Source: Xanthomonas sp. (GTDB taxonomy: Bacteria; Pseudomonadota; Gammaproteobacteria; Xanthomonadales; Xanthomonadaceae). Taken from it: 64,000 nucleotides of DNA. Both the position numbers and the translations under genes were made by a program. The notes beneath the pieces were generated by a model. That model did not search any database, was not told where the DNA came from, and saw nothing but the letters and a program-made list of their open reading frames with translations. The stretch covers positions 62,001 through 126,000 of the forward strand of contig NZ_JAFIWC010000001.1 of the NCBI RefSeq assembly GCF_017163755.1. The letters run 5' to 3'. Positions 56,611 through 64,000 of the stretch are shown here, one piece after another (positions within the stretch are counted from its first letter, which is position 1; every line of letters starts with the position of its first letter).

Positions 56611-56934
56611 ATGTCAGCAGAGTTCATCGTGTTTTTTGAAGACAAGGCCTGGTACCCGACCCATCTGCAAGAGATGCGGCAGAAAATCGCCGGCCTCGGC
56701 ACTTGTTCAAGATGCATCGGCGAAGCCGAGTTCCGGTTGACGGGGAACGAGCCCAGAGATCCGGACACCTGGGACTACGACGTGCGGCTGTTCCTGGAAA
56801 AGGAACGCATCTTCCTGGAGATCAGCGCCCACCCGCCCAGCATCGAAGCGGACCTGTCCGCCTTTTTCCGCTGGATCAGATCGCGCACGGAAATTTCCAT
56901 CGCCGATGAAGACGGGGTGCCGGCAGGCTGGTGA
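56611..56934 (+). CDS. Small acidic protein of unknown function
   Basis: A 107-residue protein with an N-terminal beta-like segment (EFIVFFEDKAWYP), a CxxC (CSRC, residues 32-35), and a C-terminal part rich in acidic and aromatic residues (DPDTWDYDVRLFLEKERIF, SAFFRWIRSR). No family was recognised. It lies last in the lower-GC island, in the same direction as the three genes before it, which suggests an immunity-type protein by context only. Confidence 0.65.
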   Translation: MSAEFIVFFEDKAWYPTHLQEMRQKIAGLGTCSRCIGEAEFRLTGNEPRDPDTWDYDVRLFLEKERIFLEISAHPPSIEADLSAFFRWIRSRTEISIADEDGVPAGW

Positions 56935-56984
56935 CGGATGAAAGACCGCCTGCAACATGCTGGCGGCCTATGCGGCACGGCCCG

Positions 56985-57812
56985 CTACTCGGCCGCCAGC
57001 GCCGGCGCCGCGGCGGCCTGCGCCCGCTTGGGCTTGAGCAGCATCTCCAGCGCCTTGCCCGCGGCGGCGAAGGCGAACGCGCCGGTGATGTGCGTGGCCG
57101 CGCCCAGCCCGGCGCCGCAGTCCAGGTTCAGCGCCGCATCCGGGCCCAGCTGCGGGCGCAGCCCGCAGACGCTGCCGTCGGCCTGCGGATAGCGCACGTT
57201 CTCGAGCGAATACACCGCCGGCACGCCGAAATAGCGCTGCGGGTTCTTCGGGAAGTTGAATTCGCTGCGCAGCTTCTTGCGGATCAGCGCCAGCATCGCG
57301 TCGTGCTCGGTGCGCGACACGTCGCGCACGCGCACCAGGGTCGGATCGGTGCGCCCGCCGGCCGAGCCCACGGTCAGCAGCGGCAGCTTGCGCCGGCGGC
57401 ACCAGGCGATGGTCTCGACCTTGACCCGGAAGCTGTCGCACGCATCGACCACCAGGTCCAGGCCGGTATCGAGCAGCGCGTCGATGTTGCCGGGGGTCAG
57501 GAACGACGGCACCGCCACGGCCTGGATCTGCGGATTGATCGCCACGCAGCGCTCGGCCATCGCCTGCGCCTTGTTGCGCCCGTACTGGCCGGCCAACGCC
57601 GGCAGTTGGCGGTTGGTGTTGGAGACGCAGATGTCGTCGGCATCGATCAGGGTCAGCCCGCCCACCGCCGAGCGCGCCAGCGCCTCGACCAGCCACGAGC
57701 CCACCCCGCCCATGCCGACCACGGCCACCCGGCATTGCGCCAGGCGCTCGACGGTCCCGCGCCCATACAACCGGTCGATACCGGCGAAGCGCTCACGCAG
57801 TTGTTCGTTCAT
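56985..57812 (-). CDS. tcdA: tRNA threonylcarbamoyladenosine dehydratase
   Basis: E1-like (ThiF/MoeB superfamily) enzyme that converts t6A37 of ANN-decoding tRNAs to the cyclic form ct6A with ATP. The 275-residue product has the adenylation motif VGMGGVGSW, the block LIDADDICVSNTNRQ and VDACDSFRVK, the family segment VGSAGGRTDPT and RSEFNFPKN. A C-terminal hydrophobic helix follows. The ATG at 57812 gives the standard start. Convergent with the immunity-like island. Confidence 0.95.
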   Translation of the reverse strand: MNEQLRERFAGIDRLYGRGTVERLAQCRVAVVGMGGVGSWLVEALARSAVGGLTLIDADDICVSNTNRQLPALAGQYGRNKAQAMAERCVAINPQIQAVAVPSFLTPGNIDALLDTGLDLVVDACDSFRVKVETIAWCRRRKLPLLTVGSAGGRTDPTLVRVRDVSRTEHDAMLALIRKKLRSEFNFPKNPQRYFGVPAVYSLENVRYPQADGSVCGLRPQLGPDAALNLDCGAGLGAATHITGAFAFAAAGKALEMLLKPKRAQAAAAPALAAE

Positions 57813-57895
57813 GGCGCCTATTTTAGCCCCGGCCGCCGCTCCCCGCCTGGACGCGGCGGCGTACCATCGCCCTACCCCTTGCCGAGTCCGCCACC

Positions 57896-58327
57896 ATGGC
57901 CAGCCCACCTCCCGCGCCGTCCAACGCCTCGCGCTATCTGTTCGTGCTGCTGCTCGGCCTGCTGATCGGCGTGGTCGGCTCGGTGATGCTGCTGCGCGCC
58001 TGGCAGGCGCGGCAGGACCCGTTCCCGTCCAGCCTGATGCAGGTGATGTACAAGCAACTGGACCTGCTGCAACGCAGCCACGCGCAGAACCGCTGCGCGG
58101 CGGCCGACGTGCAGCCGCGGGTGCAGTCCTTGCGCATGCTGGCCAACGACCTGGAACCCGGCTTCCCCGACCTGCGCGACGACCGCCGCTTCCAGCAGCA
58201 CGCCAGCGCATTGCGCGCGACGCTGGACGCGGCGCAGGCCGCAGCGCCCGGCGACTGCGCCGCGCTGGCCAAGCTCAATGGCCGCATCGACGACGACTGC
58301 CAGGCCTGCCACCAGGACTTCCACTGA
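57896..58327 (+). CDS. Membrane-anchored cytochrome c'-like protein
   Basis: A 143-residue protein with one N-terminal membrane anchor (YLFVLLLGLLIGVVGSVML, about residues 14-32). A helical domain carries a single CxxCH heme site at the extreme C-terminus (CQACHQDFH). This position, as in cytochrome c' and cytochrome b562-like four-helix bundles, suggests a class II c-type heme. Two further cysteines (RCAAAD, DCAAL) might form a disulfide. The start at 57896 (MASPPPAPS) is preceded by GCCACC and lacks a strong RBS. The redox role is inferred only. Confidence 0.75.
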   Translation: MASPPPAPSNASRYLFVLLLGLLIGVVGSVMLLRAWQARQDPFPSSLMQVMYKQLDLLQRSHAQNRCAAADVQPRVQSLRMLANDLEPGFPDLRDDRRFQQHASALRATLDAAQAAAPGDCAALAKLNGRIDDDCQACHQDFH

Positions 58328-58674
58328 GTTGCCGCCCAGGCGCGCAGCGCCAGGGCACGCGGCGCTTCGGCGCGTATGGGCGAGGAAGCGCACGGCCGGG
58401 CTTATGAGGAGCCGCCGAGCGATGAGGCCGCGCACGCCAAATAGCCGTTTCAGGTTGCACCCGGCGCCGTGAGCGACGCGCATGGCTTGGCCAGCCCTCC
58501 TCTCGCGGCGCCGCGTGCGCTCCGAATACGCCCGACTGCGCCCCAGCGTTAACCGGCCTTAACCTGCGTGGACGGCATCGATACGCACGGCGGGCTGGTT
58601 GGCGTTGTGTTCACGCGGCGGCGGACAGGATGCGTGCACGTGCGGCGCCGCCGCCTGTTCACAAGGAGAGCACC
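58328..58674. other. Intergenic region with a possible short ORF
   Basis: A 347-bp region. One short ORF (58376-58444, 22 codons, starting MGEEAHGRAYEEPPSD) stands out for protein-like composition but lacks a clear RBS. The segment 58551-58572 (TTAACC and TTAACC in repeat) is AT-richer and may hold the promoter of the following lipoprotein. No other feature was seen. Confidence 0.45.
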
Positions 58675-59166
58675 ATGAAGATCCAACTACTGGCCACCGG
58701 CGCCGTTGCAGTCCTGGCCCTGGCCGGCTGTGCCACGTCCCCCGGTTACGGCGGCGGCTACGGCAACAACGGCGGCTACAGCCAGCCGTCGCAGGGCGGC
58801 TACGGGAACACCAACCGTTGTGCCGACTGCGGCATCGTCACCCGCATCGACCAGGTCGCCTCCGGCCGTACCGCGCCCACCGCGACCGGCGCCATCCTCG
58901 GCGGCATCGTCGGCGCGGTCGCCGGCCACGAGATCTCCGACCATACCGGCGGCAGCAAGGGCAATCAGAACGTGTCGGCCGTCGCCGGCGCCGCCGCCGG
59001 CGCGCTGGCCGGCAACCAGATCCAGAAGAACGTCACCAGCGACACCTACGACATCCACGTGAAGATGGACGACGGCCGGGTGATCGTGGTCAACCAGCGC
59101 GACCTCGCCGGCATCCGCGAGAACACCTACGTGCGCGTGGTCAACGGCCGCGTCGTCGTGCGCTGA
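58675..59166 (+). CDS. Glycine-zipper 2TM domain lipoprotein
   Basis: A 163-residue lipoprotein (SlyB/Pcp-like group). Lipobox LAGC (Cys19) follows a good signal. Next come a Gly/Asn/Tyr/Ser-rich linker (YGGGYGNNGGYSQPSQGG) and CADCG, then a glycine zipper (ATGAILGGIVGAVAGHEIS, VAGAAAGALAGNQI). The C-terminal beta-rich part contains YDIHVKMDDGRVIVV. The ATG at 58675 has AAGGAGAG 5 nt upstream. Probably in the outer membrane facing the periplasm. Confidence 0.9.
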   Translation: MKIQLLATGAVAVLALAGCATSPGYGGGYGNNGGYSQPSQGGYGNTNRCADCGIVTRIDQVASGRTAPTATGAILGGIVGAVAGHEISDHTGGSKGNQNVSAVAGAAAGALAGNQIQKNVTSDTYDIHVKMDDGRVIVVNQRDLAGIRENTYVRVVNGRVVVR

Positions 59167-59189
59167 TCGCGCCAGGCACCGCCGGCAAT

Positions 59190-59219
59190 GCAAAAAGGCC
59201 CGTTCGCGGGCCTTTTTGC
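59190..59219. terminator. Bidirectional terminator between the lipoprotein and cold-shock genes
   Basis: GCAAAAAGGCCCG (59190-59202) pairs perfectly with CGGGCCTTTTTGC (59207-59219) around a TTCG tetraloop. The A- and T-runs inside the stem suit both convergent genes. Confidence 0.9.
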
Positions 59220-59238
59220 TGGGCGTCGATCGCTCGAC

Positions 59239-59454
59239 TCAGACCGGCTGCACGGCGTCGGCCTGCAGGCCCTTCTGGCCCTGGACGACGGTGAAGCTGA
59301 CCTTCTGCCCTTCCTTCAGGCTCTTGAAGCCCTGGGTCTGGATGGCGCGGAAGTGCACGAACACGTCCTCGCCGTTCTCGCGGCTGATGAAGCCGAATCC
59401 CTTGGCATCGTTGAACCACTTAACGGTGCCGTTTTCGCGCTTGCCCTCGTTCAT
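59239..59454 (-). CDS. Cold-shock protein (CspA family)
   Basis: A 71-residue single-domain RNA/DNA-binding protein that melts RNA secondary structure. Both motifs are intact: RNP1 KGFGFI and RNP2 DVFVHF, in an order typical of CspA proteins ([15 protein letters not shown]). The ATG at 59454 has GGGAG 7 nt upstream. The in-frame extension upstream is unlikely. The ~230 bp between it and the next divergent gene leaves room for a long 5' leader of the kind that controls csp genes. Whether it responds to cold cannot be told from sequence. Confidence 0.95.
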   Translation of the reverse strand: MNEGKRENGTVKWFNDAKGFGFISRENGEDVFVHFRAIQTQGFKSLKEGQKVSFTVVQGQKGLQADAVQPV

Positions 59455-59688
59455 TGACTTACTCCCTGGAACACGTCTGAGGTGGTGGATACGCCGTGGG
59501 GCGGCGGCTGGTTGCAAGGAGGAAGCGAGGTATAACGATGTAGCGGATCGGTGGATCTACCGCATCAGGCCACGATTCACGGTGACCTTTGCAAACGCAG
59601 CGGCTGCAACTTACCCCGGCCAAAATGAAAATGCAATCACCCAAAAACCCTTTTCTGTCAACCCCCAAATTTCACGCCGGAGCCGTTC

Positions 59689-60174
59689 GTGGACCCTACG
59701 TTCATCTATTACCTGATTGCCGGACTGCTGGTGCTGGTCGGCCTGGCCGGCGTGGTGCTGCCGGCGCTGCCCGGCCTGCCGCTGGTGTTCTTCGGCCTGC
59801 TGCTGGCGGCCTGGGCCGACGGCTTCCAGCGCGTGGGCTGGGTCGCGCTGACCGTTTTGGGGGTATTGACCCTGCTGTCGTTCCTGATCGACTTCCTGTC
59901 CACCGTGGTCGGCGCGCAACGCGTCGGCGCCAGCCGCAAGGCCTTGTGGGGCTCGGTGCTCGGCAGCGTCGTCGGCCTGTTCTTCATGCCGATCGGGCTG
60001 TTCGTCGGCCCCTTCGTCGGCGCCCTGGCGGGCGAGTACTGGCATGGCCGCCAGTTGGGCCAAGCCACCAAGGTCGGGTTCGGCACCTGGCTGGGCATCG
60101 TGCTCGGCGTGGCGGCGAAGCTGGCGCTGGCGTTCGCGATGGTCGGGCTGTTCGCGGCGTCCTGGCTGTTTTGA
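59689..60174 (+). CDS. DUF456 family membrane protein
   Basis: A 161-residue inner-membrane protein with about four to five hydrophobic spans (LIAGLLVLVGLAGVVLPALPG, LGVLTLLSFLIDFLS, SVLGSVVGLFFMPIGLFVG, LGIVLGVAAKLALAF) and the DUF456 block PALPGLPLVFFG. The function is unknown. The start is the GTG at 59689, with GGAG 6 nt upstream. It is divergent from the cold-shock gene. Confidence 0.88.
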   Translation: MDPTFIYYLIAGLLVLVGLAGVVLPALPGLPLVFFGLLLAAWADGFQRVGWVALTVLGVLTLLSFLIDFLSTVVGAQRVGASRKALWGSVLGSVVGLFFMPIGLFVGPFVGALAGEYWHGRQLGQATKVGFGTWLGIVLGVAAKLALAFAMVGLFAASWLF

Positions 60175-60298
60175 TGGCGCCGCGTGAAGGTTCGGCGAAC
60201 ACGGTGTGACGACCGCCTTGCGCCGCGGTGCTGTATGTTCCGCAACCGGCACCCCCTCCACCGGCTGCATACCGCCGCCCGCTTCCGCGAGAACCCGC

Positions 60299-61450
60299 AT
60301 GCCTCATCCGGCCCGCCCCCTGCTCCTGCTGTCCTTCGCGGCGCTGCCCCTGGCAGTCCACGCCCAGGAAGTCATGCCCACCCCCGCCTCGCCCGAGGCC
60401 TGCGTGGCGATCACCAGCGATGCCGCGCGCCTGTCGTGCTACGACCAGGCGCTGTCGCGCCGGGTCGCCGACCCGAAGGCCGCCGACAGCGCCGCCGCGG
60501 CGGCGAGTGCGCAGCAGAAACAACAGCTCGACGCCTCGATCCCGCAGGACGCGGGCCTGGCGCAGCGCGCCCGACAGCGCACCGAGTCGTTGTTCCAGAA
60601 CGACCGCTACGACGCCACCATCGCCAACGCCGGCAAGGGCTCGCTGCTGGACAGCCGCTGGGAGCTGGCCAAGGATTCCAAGCTGGGCAACTTCCAGCTG
60701 CGCGCCTACAAGCCGGTGTACCTGCTGCCCGCGTTCTGGACCAGCAAGAAGAACGAGACGCCGTCCTCGCCGAACCCGAACAACACGGTCGCCGACGCCG
60801 AGCCGCTGGACAGCGTCGAGGCCAAGTTCCAGCTCAGCTTCAAGACCAAGATCGCGGAGAACATCTTCGGCGACAACGGCGACCTGTGGGGCGCATACAC
60901 CCAGAGCTCGCGCTGGCAGGTCTACAACGACGAGCAGTCGCGGCCGTTCCGCGAGACCAACTACGAGCCCGAGTTCGCGCTGGTGTTCCGCAACAACTAC
61001 AGCGTGTTCGGCTGGAAGGGCCGGATGACCGCGATCCAGTTGAACCACCAGTCCAACGGCCGCAGCGATCCGCTGTCGCGCAGCTGGAACCGCGCGATCC
61101 TCAACATCGGCCTGGACCGCGAGAACTGGGCGCTGGTGCTGCGCCCGTGGTACCGCATCCCCGAGAGCGACCGCCAGGACAACAACCCGGACATCGAGGA
61201 CTACATGGGCCGCGGCGACGCGACCCTGACCTACAACCGCGGCGGCCACGAAGTGTCGCTGATGGGGCGGCATTCGCTGCGCGGCGGCGACCGCTCGCAC
61301 GGCGCGGTGCAGCTGGACTGGGGCTTCCCGATCAGCAACCTGCTGCGCGGCCACGTGCAGGTGTTCGACGGCTACGGCGAGAGCATGATCGACTACAACC
61401 ACCGCGCCACCTACATCGGCGTGGGCGTGTCGTTGCTGGAGTGGTTCTAG
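60299..61450 (+). CDS. pldA: Outer-membrane phospholipase A (OMPLA)
   Basis: Outer-membrane beta-barrel phospholipase A1, calcium-dependent and active as a dimer; it clears phospholipid from the outer leaflet. The 383-residue precursor has a signal peptide ending near AVHAQE (about residue 23). A Cys/Ala-rich N-terminal domain of ~100 residues (CVAITSDAARLSCYDQAL) precedes the barrel. The catalytic region HQSNGRSDPLSRSWNR carries the His and Ser of the active site and the conserved Asn. The C-terminal Phe matches the BAM signature. The N-terminal domain is longer than in E. coli PldA. Confidence 0.94.
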   Translation: MPHPARPLLLLSFAALPLAVHAQEVMPTPASPEACVAITSDAARLSCYDQALSRRVADPKAADSAAAAASAQQKQQLDASIPQDAGLAQRARQRTESLFQNDRYDATIANAGKGSLLDSRWELAKDSKLGNFQLRAYKPVYLLPAFWTSKKNETPSSPNPNNTVADAEPLDSVEAKFQLSFKTKIAENIFGDNGDLWGAYTQSSRWQVYNDEQSRPFRETNYEPEFALVFRNNYSVFGWKGRMTAIQLNHQSNGRSDPLSRSWNRAILNIGLDRENWALVLRPWYRIPESDRQDNNPDIEDYMGRGDATLTYNRGGHEVSLMGRHSLRGGDRSHGAVQLDWGFPISNLLRGHVQVFDGYGESMIDYNHRATYIGVGVSLLEWF

Positions 61451-61541
61451 GCCTGGCGCACCCGACCGGCGGGACCGGCGTCTCGGTCAGCCATCGACCG
61501 CTGCCCCCGCCGATGGCCGGGCAGCGGCCGGCCAATCACAA

Positions 61542-62177
61542 TCAGGTCCAGTCGCTGAGGCCTTCGCGGCGGTAGGTCTCCTGGAACGCGGGGCGCGCCT
61601 TCATGCGCTGCGCGTGCTCGCGCAGCGCCGGCCAGGTATCGCTCGGACGCGGCATGTTGCGCGACCAGCGCATCAGCATGGTCAGCATGAAGTCGGCCGC
61701 CGACAGGGTCTCGCCCAGCAGGTACGGGCCGTGGTACTGCAGGTGCTCGGCGACCTGGTGCCAGGCGTCCTCGAGGGTGAGCCGCGCCTGCTCCTTGGCC
61801 GCCTCGGCCTGCGCGGCGCCTGCCGGCTCGTGCGGATAGAACCAGGCCCGGTACGCCGGCTGCAGGGTATTGGCGCAATAGAACATCCAACGGTAGTAGT
61901 CGGCGCGCGCCGGGCTGCCCGGCGCCGGCGCCAGGCCGGCCTCGGGATAGCGGTCGGCCAGGTGCAGCACGATCGCCGCCGCCTCGGTCAGCACCTGCCC
62001 GTCCAGCACCAGCGTCGGCACCACGCCGGCCGGGTTCAGCGCCAGGTACCCCGGCGCCTTGTGTTCGCGCCGTTCGAAGTCCAGCGCGTGCAGCGTGTGG
62101 GGCACCTCCAGCTCGATCAGCAGCCAGTGCACCACCAGCGCGGCGGTGCTGGGCGAGTAGTACAGCGTGTTGCTCAT
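61542..62177 (-). CDS. Glutathione S-transferase family protein
   Basis: A 211-residue GST. The thioredoxin-like domain has LYYSPSTAALVVHWLLIELE, cis-proline NPAGVVPTLVLDG and LTEAAAIVLHLAD. The helical domain has LGETLSAADFMLTMLMRW. The N-terminal SPST could provide a serine for glutathione activation (beta/theta type). It is a different type from the GST at 50166-50828. It lies 71 bp downstream of the fumarase on the same strand, possibly co-transcribed. Confidence 0.92.
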   Translation of the reverse strand: MSNTLYYSPSTAALVVHWLLIELEVPHTLHALDFERREHKAPGYLALNPAGVVPTLVLDGQVLTEAAAIVLHLADRYPEAGLAPAPGSPARADYYRWMFYCANTLQPAYRAWFYPHEPAGAAQAEAAKEQARLTLEDAWHQVAEHLQYHGPYLLGETLSAADFMLTMLMRWSRNMPRPSDTWPALREHAQRMKARPAFQETYRREGLSDWT

Positions 62178-62248
62178 GCAGTCTCCCCGGTGGATGCCGC
62201 AGGCCGGCAGCGGCGCAGCGGCCAGTTTCGCATGCCGGCGGCCGCGCT

Positions 62249-63772
62249 TCAGGCCGGCTCGACCACCACCGGGATCTTGCCGATCCGCGACTGCCACTGC
62301 TTCGGCCCGGTCCGGTGCACCGACTCGCCGCTGGCATCCACCGCGACGGTGACCGGCATGTCCTGCACGGTGAACTCGTAGATCGCCTCCATGCCCAGGT
62401 CCTCGAACGCCAGCACCTTCGACGCCTTGATCGCCTTGGACACCAGGTAGGCGGCGCCGCCGACCGCCATCAGGTACACCGCCTTGTTGTCGCGGATCGC
62501 ATCGATCGCCGCGTCGCCGCGCTCGGACTTGCCGACCATGCCGAGCAGGCCGGTCTGCTCCAGCATCTGCCGGGTGAACTTGTCCATGCGCGTGGCGGTG
62601 GTCGGGCCGGCCGGGCCCACCACCTCGTCGCGCACCGGATCGACCGGGCCGACGTAGTAGATGAAGCGGTTGGTGAAATCCACCGGCAGGCGCTCGCCGC
62701 GGTTGAGCATGTCGACCATGCGCTTGTGCGCGGCGTCGCGTCCGGTCAGCAGCTTGCCGTTGAGCAGGATCACCTCGCCCGGCTTGAAGCTGGCGACCTC
62801 CTCGCGGGTGATGGTGTCCAGGTTCACCCGGCGCGCGTTGGCCGGGTTGTAGGTGAGCTTGGGCCAGTCTTCCAGCGACGGCGGATCGAGCATCACCGGG
62901 CCGCTGCCGTCCAGGGTGAAATGCGCGTGGCGGGTGGCGGCGCAGTTGGGGATCATCGCCACCGGCAGGTTGGCGGCATGGGTCGGGTAATCCTTGACCT
63001 TGATGTCCAGCACCGTGGTCAGCCCGCCCAGCCCCTGCGCGCCGATGCCCAGCGCGTTGACCTTCTCGTACAGCTCCAGGCGCAGCTCCTCGGCGCGGTT
63101 GGCCGCGCCGCGCGCCTGCAGCTCGGTGATGTCGATCGGCTCCATCAGCGCCTCCTTGGCCAGCAGCATCGCCTTCTCGGCGGTGCCGCCGATGCCGATG
63201 CCGAGCATGCCCGGCGGGCACCAGCCGGCGCCCATCGTCGGCACCGTCTTCAGCACCCAGTCGACGATCGAGTCGGAAGGATTGAGCATGGCGAACTTGC
63301 TCTTGGCCTCCGAGCCGCCGCCCTTGGCGGCGACGATGACGTCGACGGTGGCGCCCGGCACGACCTTGACGTTGACCACCGCCGGGGTGTTGTCCCGGGT
63401 GTTGGCGCGCTTGCCGGCCGGGTCGGCCAGCACGCTGGCGCGCAGCTTGTTGTCCGGGTGGTTGTAGGCGCGGCGCACGCCTTCGTTGACCATGTCCTCC
63501 ACGCCCATGGTGGCGTCGCTCCAGCGCACGTCCATGCCGATTTCCAGGAACACGGTGACGATGCCGGTGTCCTGGCAGATCGGGCGGTGGCCTTCGGCAC
63601 ACATGCGCGAGTTGATCAGGATCTGCGCGATCGCGTCCTTGGCCGCGACCGACTCCTCGCGCTCGTAGGCGGCGGCGAGGTTCTTGATGTAGTCGACCGG
63701 GTGGTAGTAGCTGATGTACTGCAGCGCGTCGGCGACGCTCTGGATGAAGTCTTCCTGCTTGATCGTGGTCAC
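62249..63772 (-). CDS. fumA: Fumarate hydratase, class I (iron-sulfur)
   Basis: Oxygen-sensitive [4Fe-4S] fumarase of 507 residues converting fumarate to malate. The conserved cysteine regions are ICQDTGIVTVFLE, WCPPGMLGIGIGGT and PNCAATRHAHF. The C-terminal domain includes YYVGPVDPVRDEVVGPAGPTTATRMD and GKSERGDAAIDAI. The start is a GTG at 63772 (MTTIKQEDFIQS). Length matches single-chain class I fumarases. With sucAB-lpd at the other end of the window it is the second TCA-cycle function. Confidence 0.97.
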   Translation of the reverse strand: MTTIKQEDFIQSVADALQYISYYHPVDYIKNLAAAYEREESVAAKDAIAQILINSRMCAEGHRPICQDTGIVTVFLEIGMDVRWSDATMGVEDMVNEGVRRAYNHPDNKLRASVLADPAGKRANTRDNTPAVVNVKVVPGATVDVIVAAKGGGSEAKSKFAMLNPSDSIVDWVLKTVPTMGAGWCPPGMLGIGIGGTAEKAMLLAKEALMEPIDITELQARGAANRAEELRLELYEKVNALGIGAQGLGGLTTVLDIKVKDYPTHAANLPVAMIPNCAATRHAHFTLDGSGPVMLDPPSLEDWPKLTYNPANARRVNLDTITREEVASFKPGEVILLNGKLLTGRDAAHKRMVDMLNRGERLPVDFTNRFIYYVGPVDPVRDEVVGPAGPTTATRMDKFTRQMLEQTGLLGMVGKSERGDAAIDAIRDNKAVYLMAVGGAAYLVSKAIKASKVLAFEDLGMEAIYEFTVQDMPVTVAVDASGESVHRTGPKQWQSRIGKIPVVVEPA

Positions 63773-63875
63773 GGCTGGCTCGACGGGCTGGCGGGGGGAG
63801 AACCGGCTTATTTTAGGGCAAAGTGGCGGCCCCGCCCGCTGTCACGCCGGCACGCGCTGTTCCGTCCTGGTCGCC

Positions 63876-64000
63876 ATGAGCCCCGATCCCACCTTCGAAT
63901 CCCTCCGTCCCCGGCTGTTCGGCCTGGCCTACCGCCTGCTCGGCAGCCGCAGCGACGCCGAGGACGTGCTGCAGGACGCCTGGCTGCGCTGGCAGGGCAG
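63876..64000 (+). CDS. ECF sigma factor, N-terminal fragment (ECF41/SigJ-like)
   Basis: The last 125 bp encode the start of a sigma-70 region 2 (FESLRPRLFGLAYRLLGSRS, then DAEDVLQDAWLRW), which fits ECF41/SigJ-like sigma factors. The ATG at 63876 is divergent from the fumarase gene. The gene runs off the end of the window, so the typical C-terminal SnoaL-like domain and any neighbour cannot be judged. Confidence 0.8.
   Translation, partial: MSPDPTFESLRPRLFGLAYRLLGSRSDAEDVLQDAWLRWQG

Noticed and set aside
62249..63602. Minus-strand frame reading through fumarase into the GST
   Set aside because: It is an out-of-frame reading of the fumarase gene that happens to be in frame with the GST; the GST starts at its own ATG, 62177.

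Overview
The window is about 64 kb of GC-rich chromosomal DNA (roughly 68-70 % by eye). The gene content points to Xanthomonas or a close xanthomonad: hrcA-grpE-dnaK-dnaJ order, a divergent fur/bamE(omlA) pair, a tmRNA tag reading ANDDNYALAA, pdxY next to an ACT-domain prephenate dehydrogenase, and intergenic DNA full of GGGACTC heptamers and GTAGGAG-type REP hairpins. No plasmid, phage, insertion sequence, CRISPR array, rRNA or tRNA gene was seen; the only stable RNA gene recognised is ssrA. Species cannot be fixed from the sequence alone.

Layout. 1-5.1 kb: end of sucA, then sucB and lpd (2-oxoglutarate dehydrogenase complex) and a LOG-family phosphoribohydrolase. 5.3-12.9 kb: a GAF-GAF-GGDEF-EAL protein; an ECF sigma factor coupled to a membrane partner; a YigZ/IMPACT protein coupled to an ABC exporter; a small unknown protein. 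13-20.5 kb (minus strand): prephenate dehydrogenase, pdxY, dnaJ, dnaK, grpE, hrcA, with good heat-shock type promoters in front of grpE and dnaK. 20.6-28.6 kb: recN, a REP cluster, fur, bamE, rnfH-ratA, smpB, a large alpha/beta-hydrolase + subtilisin fusion, and ssrA. 28.8-38.9 kb: a diguanylate cyclase, then a five-gene tripartite efflux operon (SDR, adaptor, RND pump, SDR, outer-membrane factor) with a divergent LysR regulator. 39-43 kb: OmpA-like lipoprotein, wax-ester synthase/DGAT, photolyase. 43.2-47.7 kb: a translationally coupled signalling operon FIST protein - soluble histidine kinase - HDOD response regulator - degenerate HD response regulator. 47.9-54.8 kb: dnaB, flavin reductase, GST, GNAT, glutaryl-CoA-type acyl-CoA dehydrogenase, glycine-zipper protein, DUF6116 protein, TatD. 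54.8-56.9 kb: a small lower-GC accessory island of four unknown or immunity-like genes. 57-64 kb: tcdA, a cytochrome c'-like protein, glycine-zipper lipoprotein, cold-shock protein, DUF456 protein, phospholipase A, GST, class I fumarase, and the start of an ECF41-like sigma factor.

How the genes work together. Most of the window is core housekeeping: TCA cycle (sucAB-lpd, fumarase), protein quality control (hrcA/grpE/dnaK/dnaJ, smpB + ssrA) and DNA replication and repair (dnaB, recN, photolyase). Signalling is well represented: two cyclic-di-GMP enzymes, an ECF sigma/partner pair, and the FIST-kinase operon, which by its layout could be a NosP-type nitric-oxide circuit.

The most unusual structure is in the intergenic DNA. 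Five elements are bounded by GGGACYN heptamer arrays facing each other in inverted orientation, and two of them share a conserved 44-bp core with an internal hairpin. A separate REP family shows compensatory base changes in its stems. Other points worth a second look are a TatD protein whose conserved LETDAPD reads LETNAPD, paired 14-bp palindromes spaced 21 bp apart at the efflux operon start, the hydrolase-subtilase fusion, and the immunity-like island with no toxin beside it.
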